Part shown: positions 32,023-42,860 of the stretch, one piece after another
Layout of the letters: each line of letters begins with the position of its first letter
Numbering within the stretch: the stretch's first letter is position 1
Assembly: GCA_005656395.1 (NCBI GenBank)
Contig: SRSI01000009.1
Location: 496,001-560,000, forward strand
Reading direction: 5' to 3'
DNA from: Strongyloides papillosus
Lineage: Eukaryota; Nematoda; Chromadorea; Rhabditida; Strongyloididae
DNA length: 64,000 nt
Notes under the pieces: generated by a model
Databases searched by the model: none
What the model was told of the DNA's origin: nothing
Seen by the model: only the letters and a program-made list of their open reading frames with translations
Translations under genes and position numbers: made by a program

Positions 32023-33058
32023 ATGTTCCCTATAATTGTATATGTTTTTTTATTTTCACTTATGATGATTTTTTGCGTAGCCAATGCAATTTTACCATTA
32101 ATTCTTATTAAATGGACATTGATACGAAAATGCCTTCACAAAAATGCAAAATTCTTTTTTGTAATTCTTTATTTATCTTTATTTTGTACATCGTTAATTG
32201 CAATAATTCAATCAAGTTATGTATTATCAATGATTCCAACATTGAATGATAAAAATATTGAAAATATTTACCAAACTAAAGAATTTGTTCTCATTAGAAG
32301 TATCCAAAGAATTTTTCATTTCTTTCTAAGATGTTCAGTTTTTTGTATAGTAATTGAACGATTAATTGCTACTATAAAAAGATCATCCTATGAAAAAATG
32401 ATAATGAACCTTTTTTTAATGACATTTATCATTGTTATTATTACAATTTTATCATTTGGATCTAATTTATTAATTTCAAAAATGCCTGGAGCAGCCAAAA
32501 CTGTATACAACATAGTCTTAATTATAATAGATCTCCCTGTTATTCCTTTTATTGTAGCATTAAGAATACTAAATATAAGATTCCGTATGGCTGAAAAAAA
32601 TATTGTTTGCTCATTATCAGAAAAATATCAGGTAATTTTAATAGTTTTTCATTATTGTTTAAAAATTATAGATTAATGAAAATATAAAACTAACTGGAAT
32701 ATGTGTCCTACTAATTTCATCAATATTTTCTATTACTGTTATAACGAATATCTACAATTCATACGGGGATACAAAGATATTGTACGATGATAGAGTGAAC
32801 ATTGGATATTTAGCTAAGCACTTTGCATTTTTTTTGGCATTATTATGGACTGTTTGGAATTATAAAACATTATTTAACGCAAATGTTAAGGTTCCATTCT
32901 CAACCACCAAGGATTATGAAAAAAACCAAACTACTTTGGCACCAAAGAACATAGAACAAGATCAATATTTTGAGATTCTTCACAAACAACAAAACAAAGC
33001 ATTTGATTCTAAGAGGACAACTACCAATAAATTTGGGAGAAAAAATATATTAACTTAA
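32023..33058 (+). CDS. Serpentine 7TM chemoreceptor, sre/sra-superfamily-like
   Basis: Exons 32023-32631 and 32672-33058 with a 40-nt intron (GTAATT...ATTATAG) give 331 aa. Seven hydrophobic segments can be placed: IVYVFLFSLMMIFCVANAIL; FFFVILYLSLFCTSLIAII; IFHFFLRCSVFCIVI; LFLMTFIIVIITILSF; VYNIVLIIIDLPVIPFIVAL; GICVLLISSIFSITVI; LAKHFAFFLALLWTVW. After TM3 the motif ERLIATIKRSSYEK matches the ER..A......YE signature of nematode Sre and Srab receptors. Such receptors sense environmental or host chemicals in ciliated neurons. The N-terminus is very short, which fits the Sra superfamily; the exact subfamily is uncertain. Confidence 0.82.
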
Positions 33059-33577
33059 TGAAACATTATCACTTTATAGAGTATAGATATCATGTAAATA
33101 AAATATAATAAAACATTTAAATGTTTGTTGCATCATATGTCTGAAAGTCTACTTATCAATAAGTAACAATCTCCTTTTTGTTAATAAAATATTATTTTTA
33201 GCATTATTAGAATAATTTGAATAATTCTTCAACTTTAATATCAATCAAACAAATATGTTTGTTTAATCTAAATATTTACAAAAATTACCTTATAGTAAAT
33301 ATGCGTATTATAATCAAAAGCTCTTTTTTTTATTAAAAACTGAATCACAACTTGTTTTTAGTTTACGCTCTACTTTTATAGAAATTTTTATGAGTTAACA
33401 TATATCAAAATTACTATATTTTGTAATAATGACTCATATAAATAAATATTAAATAGCTTTTAAAAAAAACCCCATTGTTGAGAACTAACAATGCAATTTA
33501 TTCTATGTTAACTATCATGAAGACTATTTAATCGGAAGCATTTTGTAATATTTTCAAATAGGGTTTTTTAAACTAAA
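33059..33577. other. Intergenic, nothing recognised
   Basis: About 520 bp of AT-rich spacer between two plus-strand genes. No RNA gene or repeat was supported. Confidence 0.5.
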
Positions 33578-34060
33578 ATGATTTCTCCTTTGTCGTTTTT
33601 TCTATTATTATCATTATTGATATATCAAAATAATGCTTTGGATTGTGTTGCTGAAGTAAGAGGATTTGACACAATGGGGTTCCCACCTGTTACTCAGACA
33701 CCATATACATGTTCTAGCAGATCAGATTCTTGTGCCAAAGTTGAAGGATACTCTAATGGAATAAACTATCTTTTTAGAGGATGTAATAATGACTATATAA
33801 GTTACATTCGAAATTTCGATACATTTTCAAATTGTACTGTAGGTTTTTTATCAAAAATTTAAATTCCCATAAAACATTTATTCATTCAGATAGATACATG
33901 TACCTCAGGCCGTATAAGAATGCAAAGTGGTGAGAATTTAACAACAAGACATTGCTGCTGTGCTACAGACAAGTGTAATAGCTCAGGGAATTTTAAAAAA
34001 TCATATTTTCTCATAGCTATTTTTATTACAATATCAATAATTTTTCAAAAGTATCTTTAA
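33578..34060 (+). CDS. Ly6/uPAR-like small secreted, probably GPI-anchored protein
   Basis: Exons 33578-33838 and 33890-34060 with a 51-nt intron (GTAGGT...TTCATTCAG) give 143 aa. A signal peptide (MISPLSFFLLLSLLIYQNNA) is followed by a Cys-rich domain of about 95 residues that ends in HCCCATDKCN. This is the CCxxDxCN closing motif of three-finger Ly6/uPAR domains. A hydrophobic tail (FLIAIFITISIIFQKYL) at the very end is typical of a GPI-attachment signal. Nematodes carry many such proteins, such as the ODR-2 and HOT families, mostly on neurons or secreted; the specific role is not known. Confidence 0.8.
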
Positions 34061-34297
34061 TAGCTATGATACTCTGTAATGACAAACTTCATTATCATAA
34101 TAAATAACTCATAAATTTGTTATTGTTATTATATTTAAAAATAGAAACGGCACATATTCAATTAAAAATTTTGAATTTTTTAATACTCTTAATAAAATTT
34201 CAGTTATTTTTTTTGTATAAATCCATTCATAATAATAGATTTTTTATAGTGGCGTTTTTATTAAATTCTTCGAGAAAAAGAAGTTTAAGATTTTTAG

Positions 34298-34915
34298 ATG
34301 ACTATACAGGAGTTAATCACACCTTCTAATTCAAATAAAAGGTTACCATATAACTTAGAATGTGGTACATTAAAATCTATAGGTTCAAGGGTAAAATATA
34401 ACAATAATAATAATAAACAGTCAATTGAAGTGGGAAAAAGTTTTAAAAATTATTATTATTATTGCAGTAAAGCTCATCTTGTCATGGATACCAAGATTTC
34501 TGAAGACGCCATCAAAACACTTCCAAAAACTGAAACAGAGAAAGGTTTTTACTTCAAAGCTACTAATGATGCATATTTTGGGAAACATTTATTAAGTAAT
34601 AATGAAACGCTACAACGATCTAATGCCAATGGAAGGAATCTATACTACAATACAAATAGAAATTGTACAACTTCCACAGATGATTACTATTCTTATCAAA
34701 GATCTGAAACGCTATCAACAACTCCAAACTCCTCAAATGAATCATCACTCGACATAAACACTAATTTAAGTGAAAGTAATACAACAAATAAAGTTTTTTG
34801 TATGTATATTAAAAGTTTTGTTATTCAAGATTACACTGACGCAGTAAAAATATTTCATTACAATAAAAGAATGATTGCAAAAAATTTGGCGAAAAGTTAT
34901 AAAAAGTTACACTGA
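34298..34915 (+). CDS. Hypothetical N/S/T-rich protein
   Basis: Intronless frame of 205 codons, 237 bp after the Ly6-like gene on the same strand. The ATG directly follows a TTTTTAG, which could be a trans-splice or intron acceptor. The protein is rich in Asn, Ser, Thr and Tyr, with runs NNNNN and YYYY, and lacks a signal peptide, membrane segment or recognised domain. It may be a real low-complexity gene or a chance frame. A shorter form using an internal donor-like GTATGT is conceivable but not supported. Confidence 0.4.
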   Translation: MTIQELITPSNSNKRLPYNLECGTLKSIGSRVKYNNNNNKQSIEVGKSFKNYYYYCSKAHLVMDTKISEDAIKTLPKTETEKGFYFKATNDAYFGKHLLSNNETLQRSNANGRNLYYNTNRNCTTSTDDYYSYQRSETLSTTPNSSNESSLDINTNLSESNTTNKVFCMYIKSFVIQDYTDAVKIFHYNKRMIAKNLAKSYKKLH

Positions 34916-35325
34916 AGGATACTTAAAATAGATATAATGAATATCCATGGAAAAAATTATATCACTTAAAAAATTCTTTACTTTCCTTTTTGTATTGAAG
35001 AAGCTTTGAAATATTTTAACAGTATTTTTTTTATTAATAACATATTTAATTTTTCTTAGTGTATTAGCAATCATTTGTATATGTATATAATTAACTAACA
35101 GTTTATTTTGCAAATGTATATTCTAGATTTAATGTATGTGTATTTCTAATTTTATTTCATTGTTGATCACAAAATAATAATATAAATAAATTTTTTTTAC
35201 CAGCTTTTAGCGCGAAATTTTTTTAATGTTGTTTTATAAATGTAGGAGCGTATTACCAAAAGAGATGTCTCCAAAACATTTATAAAAGAAATTAGTCACT
35301 TTACGCTCTTCTTTCTCATTTTATT
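34916..35325. other. Promoter region of the NUDCD1 gene
   Basis: About 410 bp of AT-rich spacer before the NUDCD1 start at 35326. No gene was recognised. Confidence 0.45.
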
Positions 35326-37323
35326 ATGACTTCTAATGAAAAACCTACATTGGTTGAATTGAATCCTGACTCTACTCTTATTGATAGAGAATTTGAAAGC
35401 TATAGATTAGCCTTTTCTAACAATAAAATTTCATATACAACGCTACCAAATTCTGGTAAGTTGTTATTATCACCAGTATCGAACATTCTTTTTTCTAGTT
35501 CTTAATTGTGAAAGAAGTCTAAAATTATATTCTTTTCTTCATTTACGTTTGTATGCTGATCAAAATAATATCTTCTTAGATTCATTTGCTCCATGCATCA
35601 AAGTATACACTGTTTTGAGAGACGGTTCAATATATTCATTAGAGTATGATGAGGATTCCTCTAAGTTTATCAATTGTACACGTGTCTTTGAACATTTTCT
35701 AAAAGAGGATAATGAAGGATGGGAGATACCAAAAGACGACAATGAAGATTACTATAATAAATATAGCGAATTAGATAATTATCCTTATTCGTTATATTTT
35801 GTATCAAATGAATATGTTGTAGCTAGTAATGGAAAGACAGACATTTTTGTGTTTAAAAAAGGAGAAAGTAAGTGGGATAGTATATATCGCGAGGAACTTC
35901 CAAAGAATGCAATTGTTGTTGATGCCAGAATGGATGGAAATGATAAAATGCATATTTTAACGAAAACTATTATTGAGAAAAATGAATGTCCATATAATGT
36001 AGAGGGAATATCAACATTCTTGTGTTCCCTTAGGTGGATTAAATTGAAGATTGAGAATGAATCGTTTATCAAGAGTGACGAAAAGATAATTTACGCTCCA
36101 GGGAATGTTGAGTTTTGCACATTTGATAGCGATTTTGAATCTGTTATCATTCAATCTACAATGGAGCCATTTATTGAATATGTAAAAGTGGAGAATGATG
36201 AGTTAATGGATTGTTTGGATGGGAGAAAAGCCTATTCATGGGAACAAAATGAATCTAAAATCTTTCTAGAAATTGCACTAACATCCCCTTTGAGTAATGA
36301 TGATATAAGTGTTAACTTGACAAATAATACATTAAATATTTTGGCCAAAGGAACTGATATCTTTAGTGAGACATTAGTTGAAGAGGTTGTACAATCTTCT
36401 ATTGTATACAATTCAAATGGTGGTGTGCTTAAAGTAGAATTCGATAAAGTAAAAAAAGGAGAATGGTCTAAATTAATAGCTGAAAGTAATTTACAAAAAG
36501 AATCTTCTGTCCCAATTGAAGGTCTTGATGAAAAGTTTGATTCTTTCAATATTGAAAATAATGCAATTTTCACAAAACGTGAGGAGTGTGATGATGAACG
36601 TTTAGAGAACACCTTTATTTATTGGGTTGACTTTAAAAGTGAAAAGATAACATATCAATCATCACTTATCACTGATATGCCACTCTTCTCACAGAAATTC
36701 TCACCCACTTCTCCAACATCAATATGTCTAAGTGAAGATGTAGATGGAGTTATTTGGAGTTTTCCACCTAAAAAAAGCAATAAAAAGATTTTCCATAAAT
36801 CAACATTTAATGCTTTGGGCTATATACAGGTATATTATAAAAAAACTTCTAATTTGTCATTGAAACAATTAATTGATTTTTATAGGCTTCCAAATCAAAG
36901 CGTAAATATACTATTGCATCACCACAATGTAGTTATGTTAGTATTATAGAAACTTTCAAGAATATACATGTTTATTGGTGCAGTGAACAATTGTCAACTG
37001 AAGGTAAGTTATTATCATATATCCTTCCAAAAAAAGACATACATTTCTCTGTCACCATTTTTGTATGTCTAGAAAAATAATCGACCTTCAACAATGTAAA
37101 AACCTTCTCTCTATACTTTCTCTCCATTACAGGTCTTGTAAATCGTAAAAGTGGTCAACGTATAAGTAAAATTGCGAAACAAAATGTTATATGCCTTACA
37201 AAGGAATCATACGATGATTATGATAGTAAAATTGTCGTTACTGATGACATTTTTGGATGTATTTGCTTGGAAAAATTTATTATCGTTGCTTTAAAGGATG
37301 AATTAGCTGTTGTTATGTTGTAA
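35326..37323 (+). CDS. nudcd1: NudC domain-containing protein 1 (NUDCD1) orthologue
   Basis: Four exons: 35326-35455, 35499-36829, 36886-37003 and 37133-37323, with introns of 43, 56 and 129 nt. Every junction keeps frame. The product is 589 aa, close to human NUDCD1 (583 aa). The N-terminal half looks beta-propeller-like (IKVYTVLRDGSIYSLEYDED; YFVSNEYVVASNGKTDIFVF). A CS/p23 domain follows at YSWEQNESKIFLEIALTS to VEFDKVKKGEWSKLI, including the ILAKG turn. The C-terminal propeller part is carried by exons 3 and 4 (ASPQCSYVSIIETFKNIHVY; CLEKFIIVALKDELAVVML). NudC-family CS proteins act as Hsp90 co-chaperones for beta-propeller clients. The first exon (MTSNEKPTLVELNPDS) is short and is chosen because its donor GTAAGT restores frame. 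Confidence 0.85.
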
Positions 37324-37483
37324 ATTATATGTGTATTTTATATTTATATAATTGTGTTTAATGTACTGATAATATCATTAATTATAAAATGTTTAAGGCG
37401 TTGTTTCTTTGTAGATTATTGACCTTTAATTTAAGGTATTTATATCAAGATACTTTCTTTAACATGCTTATTATTTCTTGTTC

Positions 37484-37493
37484 CTTTTTTTAG
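37484..37493 (+). promoter_or_regulatory. Splice-acceptor-like site before FAH
   Basis: A T-rich tract ending in TTTAG at 37493, 19 bp before the FAH ATG and 170 bp after the NUDCD1 stop. It has the form of a trans-splice (spliced leader) acceptor. It could equally be ordinary leader sequence. Confidence 0.3.
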
Positions 37494-37512
37494 ACTAAAT
37501 AAACGTTTAATT

Positions 37513-38772
37513 ATGTCTTTTGTTAATGTTCCAGTTGGTTGCGAATTTCCTATTCAGAATTTACCCTATGGAGTCTTCTCTACTAAAGATAATGAAAAGA
37601 AAAGAATTGGTGTAGCTATTGGAGAAGAAATTTTAGATTTATCTGTCGTCAAACATTTATTTAATGGACCAATTTTGTCATCGAAACAAGATGTATTTTC
37701 CTCAGAAACATTAAATGCTTTTATGGCTTTAGGAAGACCAGCTTGGGTTGAGGCTAGAAATTTCTTAACAAAACTCCTTGGAACTCAAGATCCAACACTT
37801 CGTGAAAATACTGAATTACGTTTAAAAGCTTTTGTTAAACAATCAGAAGCTATAATGCACCTCCCAGCAACTATTGGTGATTACACCGACTTTTATTCCT
37901 CTGAAAGTCATGCAACAAATGTTGGTATTATGTTCCGTGGAAAGGATAATGCTTTAATGCCAAATTGGAAATGGATACCAGTAGGTTACCATGGACGGGC
38001 TTCATCAGTTGTCGTCTCTGGAACTCCAATTAAAAGACCATGTGGTCAATTGAAAGCTGATGACCAAGAGGCACCAACATATGGTGCAAGTAGATTACTC
38101 GACTTTGAACTTGAAACAGCATTTTTTGTTGGAGGACCAGAAACAAAATTGGGAGAAACTGTTAATATAAAGGAAGCAGGAGATAGAATATTTGGTGTTG
38201 TTCTCATGAATGATTGGTCTGCTAGAGATATCCAAAAATGGGAATATGTACCATTAGGACCATTTTTGGGTAAATCATTTGGTACCACAATCTCACCATG
38301 GATTGTAACAATTGATGCATTAAGACCATTTGTCATTGATAATCCTAAACAAGTTCCAGAGGTATTGGAATACCTTAAGGATGATGAACCATTTACATTT
38401 GATGTTGATTTAGAAGTTTTAATAAAACCTCAATCTGCATCAACACCAACAACTGTATGTAAATCAAATCTAAAAAATTTATATTGGACAATGAAACAAC
38501 AACTTGCACATCATACAGTTAATGGTTGTAATATTAGACCTGGAGATTTATTAGGATCTGGTACAATTTCAGGTACTGAACCATCAAGCTTTGGTTCTAT
38601 GTTAGAATTATCATGGAAAGGTACCAAGGCTGTTCCTGTTGGTGATGAGACTAGAAAATTTATTGCCGATAATGATGAGGTAATAATTAGAGGTTTCTGT
38701 CAAAAAGATGGAGTCAAAATTGGTTTTGGAGAATGTTCTGGTAAAGTTTTACCTGCCGACAAGAAGTATTAA
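37513..38772 (+). CDS. fah-1: Fumarylacetoacetase
   Basis: Intronless, 419 aa, the same length as the human enzyme. It hydrolyses 4-fumarylacetoacetate to fumarate and acetoacetate, the last step of tyrosine catabolism, in the cytosol. Metal and catalytic residues are all present: D126, Y128 and H133 in [18 protein letters not shown]199 and E201 in [11 protein letters not shown]234 and R238 in [18 protein letters not shown] (one residue later than human because of a one-residue insertion), and the following K in FLGKSFGT. The C-terminus retains [18 protein letters not shown] ([15 protein letters not shown]) and [13 protein letters not shown] motifs. It lies 189 bp downstream of NUDCD1 on the same strand, a spacing compatible with a nematode operon. 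In C. elegans loss of this enzyme damages the intestine. Confidence 0.97.
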   Translation: MSFVNVPVGCEFPIQNLPYGVFSTKDNEKKRIGVAIGEEILDLSVVKHLFNGPILSSKQDVFSSETLNAFMALGRPAWVEARNFLTKLLGTQDPTLRENTELRLKAFVKQSEAIMHLPATIGDYTDFYSSESHATNVGIMFRGKDNALMPNWKWIPVGYHGRASSVVVSGTPIKRPCGQLKADDQEAPTYGASRLLDFELETAFFVGGPETKLGETVNIKEAGDRIFGVVLMNDWSARDIQKWEYVPLGPFLGKSFGTTISPWIVTIDALRPFVIDNPKQVPEVLEYLKDDEPFTFDVDLEVLIKPQSASTPTTVCKSNLKNLYWTMKQQLAHHTVNGCNIRPGDLLGSGTISGTEPSSFGSMLELSWKGTKAVPVGDETRKFIADNDEVIIRGFCQKDGVKIGFGECSGKVLPADKKY

Positions 38773-38840
38773 ATAATTTTTTATCTAATTGTTTTATTTT
38801 CTTTTTAAAAAATTAAATAAATAAATAAATTTACTATCAA

Positions 38841-40212
38841 TTAGTTTTGATTAAGAATTTCTGGTGATAGGCGTAATATGGTAGCAAAAACTTCCCGTAC
38901 AACAGCATTTTTTACAAGATCTTGAGTTTTATCTGCTATTACATCGAGTGCTGTTGATACGTATGTATTGGCTGTTTCTTTAAATTGTTTTAAATCTTTG
39001 TTTTCTTTGACATTTACAATATATGACATTTTTGGTGGATTATCATTTTGAGGTGAAGATACATAGTTTGGATTGAACTTAAAAGTAAAATTGAAGGGGT
39101 TTGGTTGATTGAGAGTTAACTGTGAACTTACAGAAGGAATATTGGTCGTTTCGGTGGGAGAATATGTTTTTGGGTCTACAAAATTTGGAAATATTAATTT
39201 TCCTTCTGGTTGTAAAGTAACAAATTGAGGAAATATTAATGAAGTTGTAGTTAAGGGTATTGATTGTGTTGATGGAATTATTGTTGTTGTTAGTGGCGAT
39301 GGTTCTGATTGTGTTGTTGTATCTTGATATTCAGGAGATTTGTCTTCAAAAGGAACGTATGCTCCATGGTATGGATTCATTGTAAGTATTGGATTTGTAG
39401 TTGTTTGTTGTGTTGTCGTAGATATATTGCTTTCAGGTTCGGATGTTTTTAATGATTTGAATGTTTCGTGTATACTATTGGATATTCGTTGATTTATCAC
39501 TTTTTTTGTTTTAGTTTTATTTTTAGAAACAATATCTTTATAACTTCCTTTAGCAGTATTGGATTTGTAAACACAATTTATTGGATATTCGTCATCATAC
39601 TCAGTAGATTTAAGTATATCAAAAAATTTAGAAGCTTGTGAACCACATTGTTCAGTTACAAAATTATGCTCACAAAGACGATACTTTGAGTCTTCAATTT
39701 TCGTTTGACACTCAATGTTATCCTCATCACATAACTCTTCACATTTTTTTATTCTACTACTTGATGAAGATGTAATATTACAATTATTTTCATTAAAATT
39801 ATCCATAGCATACCCTAAACATTTTCCATATTTGTTTAGCATTTTTTGAAATGGGAGGGATGTTTTTGAACATAGAAGTTTATAGAATCTTTGAACTCTT
39901 TCGAAAAGTGATACTTGAATTTGTGAAGCACATGAATAAATTTTATCATCAAAGCATGGTTTTGTTTTTTCATATACTCTATAAGTTTTTATAGACAATT
40001 AAATATCCAAATTATGAAACATACCGACATAATCTAATTAATTTTGCATCGGTATAGGCATTTGTAATAACATTTAAAATACTTTGATTCAATGGTACAC
40101 CAGCTTCTTTAACTTCAATTAAACATGAAGTAACATCGTGAATATGGCATTCTCCATTTGTATGTGAAAATAATGTAACAAAAACAAACAAAATAAATAT
40201 ATTATATATCAT
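38841..40212 (-). CDS. Secreted Cys-rich protein with T/S/P-rich tail
   Basis: Exons 40212-40025 and 39978-38841 with a 46-nt intron (39979-40024) give 441 aa. A signal peptide (MIYNIFILFVFVTLFSHTNG) leads into about 150 residues with a dozen or so cysteines (CHIHDVTSCLIEV; CFDDKIYSCASQ; CEELCDEDNIECQ; CEHNFVTEQCG). This may belong to the nematode DUF19/T20D4.11-like group, but I am not sure. A mucin-like region follows, rich in Thr, Ser and Pro (STTTQQTTTNPI; PLTTTIIPSTQSIPLTTTS), then a conserved-looking helical C-terminus (TALDVIADKTQDLVKNAVVR). The gene converges on FAH with only 68 bp between the stop codons. Confidence 0.75.
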
Positions 40213-40794
40213 TATTTACAAATGAAAAATAATTTTAAAAAATACACATTTCTTAAAGTTTTATTATTTTAAAATTGACAGCAAATTTATAAATTTTAAC
40301 TAGCTTAAGCTAGTTTCAAATGTCTATTATTTTATTGTCATATAATTAGTAGCTTTCAAAATGTCATTACCTATTTAAAACTTTATAACAATATAATAAA
40401 TATGTCTAGATTATTTATAAAGTTACTTAAACATTAAAATATAAAATATTTATTTAAGGTTCAAAGTACGTCTCTCAAAAAAGTATTTGAAACTGTTTAT
40501 TTACATAAACTTTTTTATTTTTTTATAAAGAATGTAAGCATAGTATAAAAATTACTTATTACTACTATTAAACTATTATTTTATTTAACTTCTGAATTTT
40601 TTACTATGGTTCATTATTTCGTAATAAAACAAAAATATTCTCTTTTGAAATATTAATGAAAATCTAAATACAGTATTTGTTAGAAGGGATATTTATGCTT
40701 ATTAAAAAATTAAATTTTGTAAATTTTTATTTAAAAAAGCATATATGAAAACAATTTTTTTAATGTTATTTTAACAAGAAGATAATTAAATTTG
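40213..40794. other. Intergenic, nothing recognised
   Basis: About 580 bp of AT-rich spacer between two minus-strand genes. It presumably holds the promoter of the Cys-rich gene and the 3' UTR of the lectin-like gene. Confidence 0.5.
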
Positions 40795-41646
40795 TTAATC
40801 CTTAATTTGACAAATTACTCTTTTTTGTGTATCACAGTGGTCAGCACTCCAACTATTTACTTCTCCTATGTATCCACATAAATTTTTATCCTTCAAATTA
40901 AAATGTCCTATATGATTAACCTGCATTTTCTCACCTGTACTCCATTTACAGGAAGAAGCATCACTTGTCTCACATGAGAAATCCAGCCATGTAGGATGTT
41001 GTATTTTTTTCATTAATTCATCAATAACGTGGCTTTCAAAGTAGTTTGATACAATTGGTAGTGTTCCTGATGCACCTTTACAAATAGCTTTTGCAGTTAT
41101 TTTTGAAACAGCAAAGTCTCCTATTATTCTATAACAATTTCCATCAGTATATTTTTCATAGTCTAAATTAGAACATTTTTTGATATGAGGTGAATTTTTC
41201 TGACAAGCATAAATAATATTTTCTTCATAATTCATGTCTACACAATGAAATGTACGCTTTTTTATATCCATTACACCTCTACAGGGAAAATTATATGTTA
41301 AAAATTCAATCTTATTTGTAACAGTTTCATTATGATTACTATTCATTGTACATGGATCATATTTATTATGACATGTAAAACCACGGTCAACATATTTTTC
41401 CTTTATTTTTCTAAAATGCTTCCCCATTATAATATTAAAACCATGAGTTTCAATATCCGTTACAAATCCAGATAAAATTCCTCCTTGTTGACTACACGAT
41501 TCATGAACTTTTTTATATCCATGCCTTCCATGGAAAATTTTGAAACATTTATCATTTGGTGCTAGTAAAAATCCTGGTGTTTGAGGACAAGGTGCAGAAG
41601 ATATTTCTTGAAAGAATAGTAGAAATATTAGCAGATAAAAATTCAT
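40795..41646 (-). CDS. Secreted C-type lectin-like protein
   Basis: Intronless, 283 aa, with a signal peptide (MNFYLLIFLLFFQEISSAPC). Two C-type-lectin-like domains are visible. A degenerate first one starts with KCFKIFHGRHGYKKVHESC. A clearer second one runs from CYRIIGDFAVSKITAKAIC through THP-type core HPTWLDFSC and KWSTGEKM to SWSADHCDTQKRVICQ. The calcium/sugar motifs EPN or QPD and WND are missing, so calcium-dependent sugar binding is unlikely. Nematode proteins of this kind are secreted by intestine or gland cells and linked to immunity or host contact. A TGATAAG GATA site lies about 42 bp upstream of the start. Confidence 0.82.
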   Translation of the reverse strand: MNFYLLIFLLFFQEISSAPCPQTPGFLLAPNDKCFKIFHGRHGYKKVHESCSQQGGILSGFVTDIETHGFNIIMGKHFRKIKEKYVDRGFTCHNKYDPCTMNSNHNETVTNKIEFLTYNFPCRGVMDIKKRTFHCVDMNYEENIIYACQKNSPHIKKCSNLDYEKYTDGNCYRIIGDFAVSKITAKAICKGASGTLPIVSNYFESHVIDELMKKIQHPTWLDFSCETSDASSCKWSTGEKMQVNHIGHFNLKDKNLCGYIGEVNSWSADHCDTQKRVICQIKD

Positions 41647-41687
41647 TAATTTTTATTGAAATTGTAGAATTTTTGTTATATATATAT

Positions 41688-41694
41688 TGATAAG
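41688..41694. promoter_or_regulatory. GATA site (TGATAAG) upstream of the lectin-like gene
   Basis: A single TGATAAGA word next to an AT-alternating tract, 42 bp before the minus-strand start at 41646. It matches the core of nematode intestinal GATA sites. One isolated match in AT-rich DNA is weak evidence. Confidence 0.25.
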
Positions 41695-42860
41695 AAATTA
41701 TTCAAAATTTGATATTTTAGTACATTATGCAAAATTAGTTTACTTTATAAAAAAGCAAAATATTATCATTTAAAATTAGTTTTTAACAAATTAGTGAAAA
41801 TCATTTCACCCTAAAATTTAACATTTAAGGTTAATAAAACAAAAAATTCTTTACAACTTACCATAAAAGGAAATTTCGAGATCAAAATATCGGTTTCATT
41901 ATTTTGGATTTTTTTATATTCAGTTACAATTCATAACATTTTATACAGAGTTTTTGAAATAAGATTTCCAAATATACAATACATAAAATTTTATTATTTT
42001 TTAACTGATCTTCTAATCAGAAAATAAGTATCCGAACTTTCATCAGGTAAAATATCTGTTATTAACGTGCTACAGAAATGCCAAAAATGACAAAAAAATA
42101 ATGCCGTAACGCATCATCTGAGTTAAGAAATTCGACGATTCAAGGGTTCAAGAATATCAATAAAGAAAGAAAAATTAAAAAAGAAAAGTTTTGATAAAAA
42201 GAATTAGTTATTAAGTAAAACTAACATTTTTAATAAATTTCATTTAAATTTTTCAAAAATTTAAAATTGGGCGTAAAAAAATGCAATTTTTCAAGAATGT
42301 TTAAAAATAATAACAGTTTTTTAAATTTTATTGCACTAGTTTTAGATATCTTTGTCCTAAGTAAAAACGTATTTAAATTTTTTTTTACCTTCTTGAGAGT
42401 CTTATTTAAATATAGAATATATGAATCTCGTTATTTATAATTTATGGTAGCTTCTGTGTCACCCTTTGCATTCAGGAATTCTTTTTCTAAACAATCATTG
42501 TTAATCACTTTAACATAAAAAGCAATACAGTTAAAAATAAGAATTTTTTATCAGCTATGTTGGCAATTAAAACTGTTTTTCATTTATGTATTTATAAACT
42601 ATGATTTTTGCTTTAGATGAGAAGTTGTAACATAATTCCTGTAGTATTTATGTATATTTAAAATTTCTAGAACGTTTTTTTGTAAAAGAAATTTTTTTAG
42701 CTTATTTTCTAAATCTAATCTAAAAATTATACAAATTATTGTTTAAATACTTTAAAAAAATAACTAGAAATTTCATTTCTTGATAGTAAATATTGTTATA
42801 TTAATTAGAGAAATAATAATTATGGCAATTATATTTTCTAATATTTAATTTATAAAATTT
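41695..42860. other. 1.2 kb intergenic region, nothing recognised
   Basis: AT-rich spacer between two minus-strand genes. Reading frames on both strands are short and broken. No RNA gene or strong repeat was seen. Confidence 0.5.

Noticed and set aside
34117..34329. Plus-strand 70-codon frame between the Ly6-like and N/S/T-rich genes
   Set aside because: No ATG-supported function, overlaps the start of the next frame, hydrophobic by base composition only.
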